In this document: piece after piece, positions 7,651-13,391 of the stretch
Position numbering within the stretch: the first letter of the stretch is position 1
Layout of the letters: every line of letters begins with the position of its first letter
Assembly (NCBI GenBank): GCA_013329615.1
Contig: DUKA01000226.1
Coordinates: forward strand, 1 to 18,318
Length of the DNA: 18,318 nucleotides
Direction: 5' to 3'
DNA from: Candidatus Bathyarchaeota archaeon
GTDB taxonomy: Archaea > Thermoproteota > Bathyarchaeia > TCS64
Notes under the pieces: model-generated
What the model saw: only the letters and a program-made list of their open reading frames with translations
Database searches by the model: none
What the model was told of the DNA's origin: nothing
Translations under genes and position numbers: made by a program

Positions 7651-8564
7651 CAAACCAGCCTCGCGCCCAGGTTACTGGGCCTCGTGAGATAGATGTCGGA
7701 CTTCACGTCGCCGAATGCCTCCGCCATAGCCTTGCCTATCTCCGCGGGGTTCTCACCCACGGCGAAGACGCTCGGCCCACCACCTGAGATCGAGCACCCA
7801 TACGCGCCCGCCTGCAGAGCCGCCAGCTTGACGAGGTGGAAGTTCGGTATCATGCTCGCCCTGTGCGGCTCTATCATGCTGTCGCATATGCTCTTGCCGA
7901 ACATCACGGGGTCCTTCATGGCGACTGCGGCCGCCATGCGGCTCGCGAAGCCTATGTTACGGACCGCGTCCTTGAGGACCACCATCTTCGGCAGTAGCTC
8001 GCGTGCCATTTTCGTCTTGTTCGCGTACTTCACGTTGGGCACGACGACGACGAAGCCCACGTCTGGAGTATCCATCCTGACGATGTCGTAACCGTCGCCC
8101 ACGAGAATGAAGCCGCCGAAGAGGCTGGCCGAGACATTGTCGGCGTGTGCACTGCCTGCGACAGCCGCCTCGCCCTGCGCCGCGAGCTTGACGAGCTCCC
8201 TCTGAGGGAGCATGTAGCCCATCAGCTTCTGGGCCGCGACCGCCGCTGCCGCCGCGGATGCGCCCGACGAGCCCATCCCAGTGCCCGGCGGTATGCCCTT
8301 CTCGATCTCCATCTCGACGCCCACAGACTCGCCTATCCTGTCGAGCGCCGCGTTCATGACGGCCCCGGCGCTGTTAAGCTGCGCCTTGACCGGAATCTGG
8401 TCCGCCTCAAATCCCTTGACAACGACACGGACACCCGGCTCAGAGACCCTCCTGACCTTGACATAGTCACCTAGGCCGTCGAGGGCTATTCCGAAAACGT
8501 CGAATCCGGGTCCGAGGTTAGCGATAGAGGCGGGAGCGTAAACTTTAATCTGTTTGATGGTCAC
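7650..8564 (-). CDS. thrB: Homoserine kinase (GHMP family)
   Basis: A 304-residue GHMP kinase phosphorylating homoserine for threonine synthase. All three GHMP motifs are visible: the N-terminal APASIANLGPGFDVFGIA (10-27), the glycine-rich ATP loop PPGTGMGSSGASAAAAA (92-108), and the C-terminal CSISGGGPSVFAVGE loop near 255-270. Length and motif spacing are typical of ThrB. The start is GTG at 8564-8562, with no strong SD. It is the first gene of the minus-strand thrB-thrC-lysC-asd operon and overlaps thrC by one base. Homoserine dehydrogenase is not in this cluster. Confidence 0.92.
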   Translation of the reverse strand: MTIKQIKVYAPASIANLGPGFDVFGIALDGLGDYVKVRRVSEPGVRVVVKGFEADQIPVKAQLNSAGAVMNAALDRIGESVGVEMEIEKGIPPGTGMGSSGASAAAAAVAAQKLMGYMLPQRELVKLAAQGEAAVAGSAHADNVSASLFGGFILVGDGYDIVRMDTPDVGFVVVVPNVKYANKTKMARELLPKMVVLKDAVRNIGFASRMAAAVAMKDPVMFGKSICDSMIEPHRASMIPNFHLVKLAALQAGAYGCSISGGGPSVFAVGENPAEIGKAMAEAFGDVKSDIYLTRPSNLGARLV

Positions 8565-8609
8565 CCATCACTCTTACACCTGGACAGCACATTGGGGCGC
8601 CACCACCCC

Positions 8610-8617
8610 TTTTAACC
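8610..8617 (-). promoter_or_regulatory. TATA-like box of the thrB-thrC-lysC-asd operon
   Basis: On the minus strand GGTTAAAA lies about 49 bases upstream of the thrB GTG. It predicts a transcription start near 8588 and a leader of about 24 bases. No attenuator-like hairpin or threonine/isoleucine-rich leader peptide is visible in so short a leader. Confidence 0.45.
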
Positions 8618-8669
8618 TTTACGGGTGTCCTCGCGGCTACACACGGCTTGGCCGACCTGCCTATCAACG

Positions 8670-8677
8670 TTTTTAAG
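8670..8677 (+). promoter_or_regulatory. TATA-like box of the nfu operon
   Basis: TTTTTAAG lies 36 bases before the nfu TTG start. It predicts transcription start near 8699 and a leader of about 14 bases that just includes the AAGGTG SD. Confidence 0.5.
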
Positions 8678-8712
8678 GACCCTCGTACCCACAGTTCTGA
8701 AGGTGCAAGATT

Positions 8713-8934
8713 TTGGAGAAGGCAGAAGTACAGAAGGCACTCAACGACGTGCGCCCACAGCTCCAGATGGACGGAGGAGACGTCGAGCTAGTAGACATAG
8801 TAGACGGCGTCGTCAAGGTCAAGCTCAAGGGCCACTGCGCGGGCTGCCCCATGAGCCAGATGACCATAAAGTGGGGCGTCGAGCAGTACCTGAAGAAGAA
8901 GGTCCCCGGCGTAAAGGCCGTCGAATCAGTCTAG
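8713..8934 (+). CDS. Nfu/NifU C-terminal-domain Fe-S cluster carrier
   Basis: A 73-residue stand-alone Nfu domain that carries [4Fe-4S] or [2Fe-2S] clusters to target proteins, acting as a dimer in the cytoplasm. The family pattern is complete: the LNDVRPQLQMDGGDVELVDI strand region at 10-29, then C42 and C45 in HCAGCPMSQMTIKWGVE, the CxxC that bridges the cluster between subunits. The start is a TTG at 8713 with AAGGTG at 8700-8705 (seven-base spacing); no ATG or GTG fits the conserved N-terminus. It is followed after 21 bases by a putative metalloprotein gene, so the pair probably form an operon. Confidence 0.92.
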   Translation: MEKAEVQKALNDVRPQLQMDGGDVELVDIVDGVVKVKLKGHCAGCPMSQMTIKWGVEQYLKKKVPGVKAVESV

Positions 8935-8955
8935 AGGGAGCAAACCGAAACGACT

Positions 8956-9414
8956 GTGCCCGATTTAGAGACATGCAAGGACTTCGGTGACGTCTTCGCC
9001 CTCGTTAAGAGGAGCGTCAAGAAGACACTGGGCCTACACAGGGTGGGACTCATGCTCCTCCTCGGAAACCTCCCCATGAACGTTGGGGCGTTCCACCCGA
9101 TGGGGACGAACGAGATAGTCCTGAACCGTCGCCTCCTCAAGGGCAAGACGGGCATGACAGAGCGCAGCCACCTCTTCACCATACTGCTGCACGAGTACCT
9201 GCACACACTCGGCTTCGAGGACGAGGCGCAGGTGAGGCGCATGACCTACAAGGTCTGCCTCGAAAACTTCGGCCGCAACAGCCCGGTCGCCGAGGCGGCA
9301 CTAACGGGCCCCTGGGCGGACCTCAGCGAGGAGGACTTCGAGCAGATAGAGCCCGAACTCAACCTCGAGCTGGTCAGGAACTTTGAGAGGCCGGACAGTG
9401 GCTACATAATCTAG
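8956..9414 (+). CDS. Small putative zinc metallopeptidase (HExxHxxGxxD)
   Basis: I do not recognise the family by name. The 152-residue protein has no signal peptide or membrane segment. Residues 79-89 read HEYLHTLGFED, matching HExxHxxGxxD: H79 and H83 would bind zinc, E80 would be the general base, and D89 stands where metzincin-like and snapalysin-like enzymes have their third ligand. A hydrophobic helix (SHLFTILL) leads into the motif as in zincins, and NEIVLNRRLL earlier resembles the edge-strand region. The C-terminal 40 residues are acidic. The start is GTG at 8956, the only start codon between the nfu stop and the conserved region; GGGAG at 8936-8940 is 15 bases away, rather far for an SD. 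Function inside an Fe-S operon is unknown. Confidence 0.65.
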   Translation: MPDLETCKDFGDVFALVKRSVKKTLGLHRVGLMLLLGNLPMNVGAFHPMGTNEIVLNRRLLKGKTGMTERSHLFTILLHEYLHTLGFEDEAQVRRMTYKVCLENFGRNSPVAEAALTGPWADLSEEDFEQIEPELNLELVRNFERPDSGYII

Positions 9415-9415
9415 C

Positions 9416-9659
9416 CTAGTTTTCCCCGTCGATGCATTTTGGGCACTCTAGCCGTTTCTCGTATCCCATTGGGTAGTTTGTGACCAGCCCGTGTTTCGGA
9501 CACTCAGGCGTAGAAGGGCATGGACCCCGTCCACCCCGACCTCGTGTTGTGTCCGACGTACGTCTTCTCCGTCAGACTCAGTTCGAGTCTCTGTCGCAGC
9601 GAGAGTCGAGGCGCACCGAGGGCGCGTTTCGCCCCTTTGAAGACGACGGTGTAGGTCAC
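9416..9659 (-). pseudogene. Zinc-ribbon protein gene split by one frameshift
   Basis: Two minus-strand frames join into one protein-like product of about 80 residues. The first starts at GTG 9659 and gives 51 codons (MTYTVVFKGAKRALG... ...SGWTGSMPFYA) up to a TGA at 9506-9504. Skipping the T at 9506 opens a second frame of 29 codons (ECPKHGLVTNYPMGYEKRL then ECPKCIDGEN) ending with TAG at 9418-9416. The product has CPKH and CPKC pairs 17 residues apart, a classic zinc-ribbon spacing. The 3' frame has no start codon of its own ahead of the first cysteine pair. A one-base insertion or two-base deletion, real or from assembly, is the simplest cause; +1 recoding at GCC-UGA-G is possible but unproven. 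It converges on the upstream metalloprotein gene with a one-base gap. Function unknown. Confidence 0.65.
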
Positions 9660-9742
9660 GCCATGGCACCGGGTTGTATCGTCTCACGGCGATGGCTGAT
9701 GATGTTGTAACCATGTGATATCCAGCCGCCCGACAGGGCCCG

Positions 9743-9758
9743 GTTATAGATTTATAAC
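9743..9758. promoter_or_regulatory. Symmetric, possibly bidirectional TATA element
   Basis: GTTATA (9743-9748) and TATAAC (9753-9758) form a perfect 6-bp inverted repeat with a four-base centre. Read on the plus strand it places transcription start near 9780, about eight bases before the flavin-reductase ATG. Read on the minus strand it would start near 9718-9720, about 60 bases ahead of the zinc-ribbon GTG. Confidence 0.45.
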
Positions 9759-9787
9759 GACAATCATCAATATGTTCATTGATTCAC

Positions 9788-10330
9788 ATGGCTAGAGACA
9801 AGGTTGACACATTCAAGTACATCGGGGAGATGAACGAGCTTCTCAAGGGCGGCGGCCTCTTCCTTGTGGCGGAGGGGAAGGACAAGAAACCAAACACGAT
9901 GACGATCGGCTGGGGCTTCCTCGGCACGATGTGGGCGAAGCCCGTCTTCGTCACAGCCGTCCGCCACAGCAGACACACATACAAGCTGATGGAGGAGGCG
10001 AAGAGCTGGACCATCTGCGTCCCCGCCAAGGGCATGGAGACCGCCCTCACGTTCTGCGGCACCAAGTCAGGCAAGGACGTTGACAAGTTCAAGGAGTGCA
10101 AACTCACACTCAAGAAGGGCGTCGCCGTCGACGCGCCATACATCGAGGAGTGCCCAATACATATCGAGTGCACCACCATATTCAAGACCGATATGAAGCC
10201 CGGCCAACTCGAGGGAGGCATCGAGGGACAACTATACAAGACGAAGGACTTCCACATGCTCTACTTCGGAGAGGTCAAGGGCGTCTACGCCGTCAAGGAC
10301 GCCGAGAAAAAGCTCCCGAAGGTGAAGTAG
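9788..10330 (+). CDS. Flavin reductase-like FMN-binding protein
   Basis: A 180-residue protein of the flavin reductase-like domain group (flavoredoxin type), cytoplasmic and normally an FMN-binding dimer that passes electrons from NAD(P)H or a carrier protein. Typical segments are NTMTIGWGFLGTMWAKPVF (36-54), the FMN-phosphate region, and VRHSRHTYKLMEE (58-70). C90, C104 and two later cysteines (EECPIHIEC) are scattered, without a cluster motif. A TTG nine bases further up could start the frame, but ATG 9788 matches the short leader predicted from the TATA at 9751-9758. It overlaps the next gene's SD, so flavodoxin is co-transcribed and is a plausible electron partner. Confidence 0.85.
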   Translation: MARDKVDTFKYIGEMNELLKGGGLFLVAEGKDKKPNTMTIGWGFLGTMWAKPVFVTAVRHSRHTYKLMEEAKSWTICVPAKGMETALTFCGTKSGKDVDKFKECKLTLKKGVAVDAPYIEECPIHIECTTIFKTDMKPGQLEGGIEGQLYKTKDFHMLYFGEVKGVYAVKDAEKKLPKVK

Positions 10331-10331
10331 G

Positions 10332-10805
10332 CTGAAGGTCCTCATCGTCTTCGACTCCGACACGGGTAACACGGAGAAGATGGCTCACGCCGTCGAGGAA
10401 GGCGTCAAGAAGGCCGGTGTTGAAGTCATCTGCAAACATGTGGATGACGCTTCGATAGACGAGATACTCCAGTGCCAGGGCTTGATCCTCGGCTCCCCAG
10501 TCTACTACGGGCTCCCATCGGCGAAGATCAAGAAGTTCATCGACGAGTCCATAAAGTACCACGGCAAGCTCGACGGCACCGTCGGCGGCGCCTTCGCGAG
10601 CGCCGGGGGCACACACACGGGCGCAGAGACCACGATCATCGCCATAAACGAGATGCTCCTCGTCCACGGCATGGTAATACAGGGCAGCTCCGCGGGCAGC
10701 CACTACGGGGCGGCTAGCGTCGGCTCACCAAACGAGGCGTCAACGACGGCGTGTCAGCGACTTGGCGAACGCGTCGCAAAACTCGTCAAAAAGCTCAACC
10801 AGTAA
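10332..10805 (+). CDS. Flavodoxin-like protein, probable CTG start
   Basis: A 157-residue flavodoxin-fold protein carrying FMN as a low-potential electron carrier. The N-terminus KVLIVFDSDTGNTEKMA has the first beta-strand and the S/T-x-T-G-x-T phosphate loop at residues 9-14. GSPVYYGLPSAKIKKFID near 57-74 and GGAFASAGGTHTGAETT near 90-106 are the flavin-ring loops. The first ATG (10380) lies after the phosphate loop and would remove it. The only codon giving a full first strand is CTG at 10332, six bases after a complete AAGGTGA SD at 10319-10325; an in-frame TGA at 10323-10325 rules out any earlier start. It begins right after the flavin-reductase stop (TAG at 10328-10330). Confidence 0.85.
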   Translation: MKVLIVFDSDTGNTEKMAHAVEEGVKKAGVEVICKHVDDASIDEILQCQGLILGSPVYYGLPSAKIKKFIDESIKYHGKLDGTVGGAFASAGGTHTGAETTIIAINEMLLVHGMVIQGSSAGSHYGAASVGSPNEASTTACQRLGERVAKLVKKLNQ

Positions 10806-10844
10806 GGGAAACAATTTTCTCCCCCACGCCACCCTTCTATCCCC

Positions 10845-11807
10845 ATGGCCCCCAAAGCCGTCGACAGCATCCTAGACGTCATAGGGAACACGCCCCTCGT
10901 CAAGCTACAGAAACTCGTCCCGCCGAAGAGCGCGGACATATTCGTCAAGCCCGAGTACCTCAACCCGAGCGGCAGCTACAAGGACCGGATAGCCCTCGAG
11001 ATGATACGCACGGCCGAGGCTGAGGGCAAGCTAAAGCCCGGCTACACCATCGTCGAGGCGTCCACAGGCAACACGGGGACGGCGCTCAGCTTCGTCGGCA
11101 CACGCCTAGGCTACAACGTCGAGATATACATGCCAGAGGGCATGACACGCGAAAGAATCAAGATCATGGAGAGTTACGGCGCCAAGGTCTTCGAGATGAA
11201 GATAGAGGGACTAGACGCCAAGGGCAGCGTCGCAGGCGCCGAGGTCGAATTCATACCCCGCAAGAAGTGCCTCGACCTCGAGAGGAGTAACCCCAAGGTC
11301 TGGTGGGCGCGCCAGTTCTGCAACCCCGCCAACTGGAGGGCACACATCGTAACAGGCAACGAGATACTCGAGCAGATGAACGGCAAGGTGGACGCATTCA
11401 TCGCCAGCATAGGCGTCGGAGGCACCCTCTACGGCTGCGCCAAGGCGCTGAAGGCCAAGCTCCCCAAGTGCAGGGTCATCGGACTCGAACCCGCCTCCGC
11501 CCGCTACGCCATAAGCGACGGGATCACCTCCCCGCCCGGCGTGAGCAAGGACATCTCCGGCGGCATCATCGAGGAGATGATGGAGAGCGGCCTCATCGAC
11601 GAGGTCGTAAAGGTCACGAACGAGGACGCCATAAAGACCTCGGACCGCCTCGTCAAGGAGGAGGGCCTCTTCTGTGGCATCTCCTCCGGCGCAAACGTGT
11701 ACCACTCGCTCAAGGTCGCTGAGACGCTCGGCAAGGGGAAGCGCGTCGCAACCGTCCTGCCCGATCACAGGGACCGCTATCTGAGCGAGAAGAAGTATAC
11801 CACTTAG
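10845..11807 (+). CDS. Cysteine synthase / cystathionine beta-synthase family PLP enzyme
   Basis: A 320-residue fold-type II PLP enzyme of the O-acetylserine or O-phosphoserine sulfhydrylase group, which makes cysteine from an activated serine and sulfide. DVIGNTPLVKL (11-21) is the family opening; K46 in NPSGSYKDRIA is the Schiff-base lysine; EASTGNTGTA (71-80) binds substrate and cofactor carboxylate; SIGVGGTLYGC is the phosphate-binding loop region; GISSGANV closes the site. There is no C-terminal CBS domain, so plain cysteine synthesis is favoured over cystathionine formation. Which activated serine is used cannot be decided. The ATG follows the flavodoxin stop by 39 bases with no clear SD and a weak A/T-rich stretch near 10809-10818. 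Its last four bases overlap the convergent regulator gene. Confidence 0.87.
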   Translation: MAPKAVDSILDVIGNTPLVKLQKLVPPKSADIFVKPEYLNPSGSYKDRIALEMIRTAEAEGKLKPGYTIVEASTGNTGTALSFVGTRLGYNVEIYMPEGMTRERIKIMESYGAKVFEMKIEGLDAKGSVAGAEVEFIPRKKCLDLERSNPKVWWARQFCNPANWRAHIVTGNEILEQMNGKVDAFIASIGVGGTLYGCAKALKAKLPKCRVIGLEPASARYAISDGITSPPGVSKDISGGIIEEMMESGLIDEVVKVTNEDAIKTSDRLVKEEGLFCGISSGANVYHSLKVAETLGKGKRVATVLPDHRDRYLSEKKYTT

Positions 11808-12178
11808 TCCCTATCTAGCCTAATTAGCTCCCTTATCTTGGAACCCGTTATCTCTACCTTGAAGTCCTCGACCCGTATCATCTTGACGGGTCTCTTCGAG
11901 CTCTTGTCGACCTCATCGTGGATGGTTATAAGGTTGAGTTTATCCATCTCGACAATCCTGTTTTGGACCGTCGTATAGGGGATGTTGCCATCTATGGCGA
12001 TCTGTGTGAGGTTCTTCTTGCCCTCCATAAGGTCGGCGATTATCTCCCACGTATACTTCTTCGACAGGATTCGTAGCCGCGCCTTCAGCTGTTTTGATGT
12101 CTCGCCGAAGATGGGTTGAAACCTAGCCTCCTGCCGCCTCTCCCGGTTGTCACCAATTACAATTGTCCGCGTGGACAT
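11804..12178 (-). CDS. Winged-helix transcription regulator (ArsR/MarR-like)
   Basis: A 124-residue DNA-binding protein. Residues 31-90 form a winged helix-turn-helix: RLRILSKKYTWEIIADLMEG (helix 1), NLTQIAIDGNIPYTTVQNRIVEM (helix-turn-helix with the recognition helix near 68-78), then LNLITIHDEV and RPVKMIRVEDF as the wing strands. The first 25 residues are polar and basic and probably flexible. No cysteine metal site and no ligand domain are present, so the signal is unknown. The start is the ATG at 12178, placed about 25 bases after a TATA-like sequence, consistent with a leaderless mRNA. Position suggests control of the neighbouring flavoprotein or cysteine-synthase genes, by inference only. 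Confidence 0.75.
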   Translation of the reverse strand: MSTRTIVIGDNRERRQEARFQPIFGETSKQLKARLRILSKKYTWEIIADLMEGKKNLTQIAIDGNIPYTTVQNRIVEMDKLNLITIHDEVDKSSKRPVKMIRVEDFKVEITGSKIRELIRLDRD

Positions 12179-12198
12179 GTTTAATAAATTGTATCTGT

Positions 12199-12207
12199 CA
12201 TATATCA
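12199..12207 (-). promoter_or_regulatory. TATA-like box, leaderless promoter of the winged-helix regulator
   Basis: On the minus strand TGATATATG is centred about 25 bases before the regulator ATG at 12178, so transcription would begin at or next to the start codon. It sits in the short gap just behind the flavoprotein gene's stop. Confidence 0.45.
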
Positions 12208-12214
12208 GTATATC

Positions 12215-12763
12215 TTAATCCTTCATCTTCGCCAGTCTATGCCCGGCGCTTTCAAGCATCGGCAGCTTGTGTCCCTTCGACGCCTGCGTCAACGTTACTA
12301 GGTCGAAGATTGTGAAGCCGACGCGCCGCAGATAATCTTCGAGGTGGAGGAGGGCCTTCACGCAACCGTTTCCGGTTCCGCCCGCGGAGGCAATGCCGAG
12401 GGCGAACCTGCCATTCAGCACCTTGAACTCACCCTTGACCTCGCATCGGCGCAGCCTGTCGAGGAACAGCTTCGCCGACTCGCTCAGGTCGCCCCAGTAG
12501 ACGGGGGTGGCGAAGACGACCGCGTCAGCAGCGTATATCTTATCCCTGAGTAGCTGGAACTCGTCGTCGATTACACACGTCCCCTCTCGGCGGCACTGCC
12601 CCCACCCGCCGTCGCAGGCGATACAGGGCTTGATTACAAGCTCGTTAAGATTGACCAGCTCGACTGTGGCGCCGTCCGCCTCGGCTCCACCGAGGACCGA
12701 CTTCGCCGCCTTAGCCGTCAGACCATCGACGTTGGGACTCGACTGTATGGCGAGAATCTTCAT
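12215..12763 (-). CDS. NADPH-dependent FMN reductase-fold flavoprotein with four-cysteine motif
   Basis: A 182-residue flavodoxin-fold protein of the NADPH-dependent FMN reductase / iron-sulfur flavoprotein group. MKILAIQSSPNVDGLT is the opening strand and FMN-phosphate loop, and ADAVVFATPVYWGDLSESAK is the flavin-ring loop. Residues 47-63 carry C47, C50, C57 and C63 (CIACDGG...C...C), the place where iron-sulfur flavoproteins bind a [4Fe-4S] cluster, though the spacing CX2CX6CX5C differs from the compact form. The start is ATG at 12763: AGGTG at 12774-12770 precedes it by six bases, while an in-frame GTG at 12772 overlaps that SD and is rejected. A TATA box lies at 12800-12806. It is transcribed away from marR, and likely acts in redox stress or as an electron donor. 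Confidence 0.82.
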   Translation of the reverse strand: MKILAIQSSPNVDGLTAKAAKSVLGGAEADGATVELVNLNELVIKPCIACDGGWGQCRREGTCVIDDEFQLLRDKIYAADAVVFATPVYWGDLSESAKLFLDRLRRCEVKGEFKVLNGRFALGIASAGGTGNGCVKALLHLEDYLRRVGFTIFDLVTLTQASKGHKLPMLESAGHRLAKMKD

Positions 12764-12799
12764 GCAATACACCTATCAAAGTTGAGCGGCTCCGGGGGG

Positions 12800-12806
12800 T
12801 TTAAAT
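12800..12806 (-). promoter_or_regulatory. TATA-like box of the four-cysteine flavoprotein gene
   Basis: On the minus strand ATTTAAA is located about 40 bases before the ATG at 12763, predicting a leader of about 12-14 bases that includes the AGGTG SD. It lies between the flavoprotein start and the marR promoter in a 115-base divergent region. Confidence 0.5.
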
Positions 12807-12831
12807 GTCATCCCGTAGTTCGGGGGATCCG

Positions 12832-12873
12832 TTTATATTATAGTTCATTATCTGAACCGTTAATTCAGTGAAT
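12832..12873 (+). promoter_or_regulatory. marR promoter with two inverted-repeat operators
   Basis: TTTATATTA at 12832-12840 is the TATA box. Directly downstream are two inverted repeats: GTTCA-TTATC-TGAAC (12843-12857, perfect 5-bp arms) and ATTCA-G-TGAAT (12863-12873, perfect 5-bp arms). Their arms share TTCA/TGAA. They cover the expected transcription start and initial transcribed bases, a position where bound protein would block polymerase, so autorepression by the MarR product is the natural reading. A second partial element of similar sequence is noted at 9774-9787. Confidence 0.6.
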
Positions 12874-12878
12874 CATAT

Positions 12879-13391
12879 ATGGGCGACGCCGACACGGGTG
12901 CGAAGATAAACAGGATGCTCGACAACATCCACCTAGTCTTCCCACTCTTCCACAGGACACTCATGAGGCCGGACGGCCTCTCACACAACCCCACAAACTC
13001 CGAGTTCAGGGTCCTGCTGACCCTCCTCAAGAGGGATTCGCAGCCCATCTCCAAGATTGGGGGATGGCTCGGCATCTCCAAGCCGAACATGACAGCCGTC
13101 ATAGACAAACTAATAGCAGACGGCTACGTGGAGCGGAAGCCCGACACGGGTGACCGCCGCATCATCGACATAACCCTCACCGTGAAGGGGCGCAGATACA
13201 TGGAGGAGTGCAAGGCGGAACTGCGCGAGTCGATGAAGAAAAAGCTCTCCACCCTGCCACGGGAGGACATAGACTCCCTCTACGCCTCACTTGAGAACAT
13301 ACGCGTGATACTCATGAAGCTGAACACACCGGACAACGATGATCCACAAACCATCACGAAGATGGGCCCGCCATGGGGTGCCTGCAAATGA
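12879..13391 (+). CDS. MarR-family transcription regulator
   Basis: A 170-residue MarR-type repressor. The winged helix-turn-helix is clear: NSEFRVLLTLLKR, PISKIGGWLGISKPNMTAVIDKLIADGYVERK, then the wing DTGDRRIIDITLTVKGRRYME with the conserved DRR salt-bridge motif. The N- and C-terminal helices form the dimer. MarR proteins normally release DNA on binding small aromatic or hydrophobic compounds or on oxidation; there is no obvious redox cysteine in the core here. The gene heads an operon with two ABC half-transporters, overlapping the first by a few bases, and its promoter carries two inverted repeats. Control of drug or toxic-metabolite export is the likely job. Confidence 0.9.
   Translation: MGDADTGAKINRMLDNIHLVFPLFHRTLMRPDGLSHNPTNSEFRVLLTLLKRDSQPISKIGGWLGISKPNMTAVIDKLIADGYVERKPDTGDRRIIDITLTVKGRRYMEECKAELRESMKKKLSTLPREDIDSLYASLENIRVILMKLNTPDNDDPQTITKMGPPWGACK

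Noticed and set aside
9575..9600. tRNA T-arm-like GTTCGAG with short inverted arms
   Set aside because: No acceptor, anticodon or D-arm could be built around it, and it lies inside the first half of the zinc-ribbon coding frame.
9448..9714. 88-codon minus-strand open frame beginning with ATG 9714
   Set aside because: Its Arg/Thr-rich translation shows no motif. The other two frames of the same strand give the zinc-ribbon halves, which explain the region better.
9779..9787. TTG upstream start for the flavin-reductase gene
   Set aside because: No SD precedes it, and it would coincide with the predicted transcription start; ATG 9788 is simpler.
12770..12772. GTG as the start of the four-cysteine flavoprotein
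   Set aside because: It overlaps the AGGTG SD that serves the ATG at 12763, and adds three residues before the conserved first beta-strand.
12812..12828. CCCG-TAGTT-CGGG inverted repeat as a third MarR operator
   Set aside because: The arms are unlike the TTCA/TGAA repeats and only four bases match; chance is likely in GC-rich DNA.
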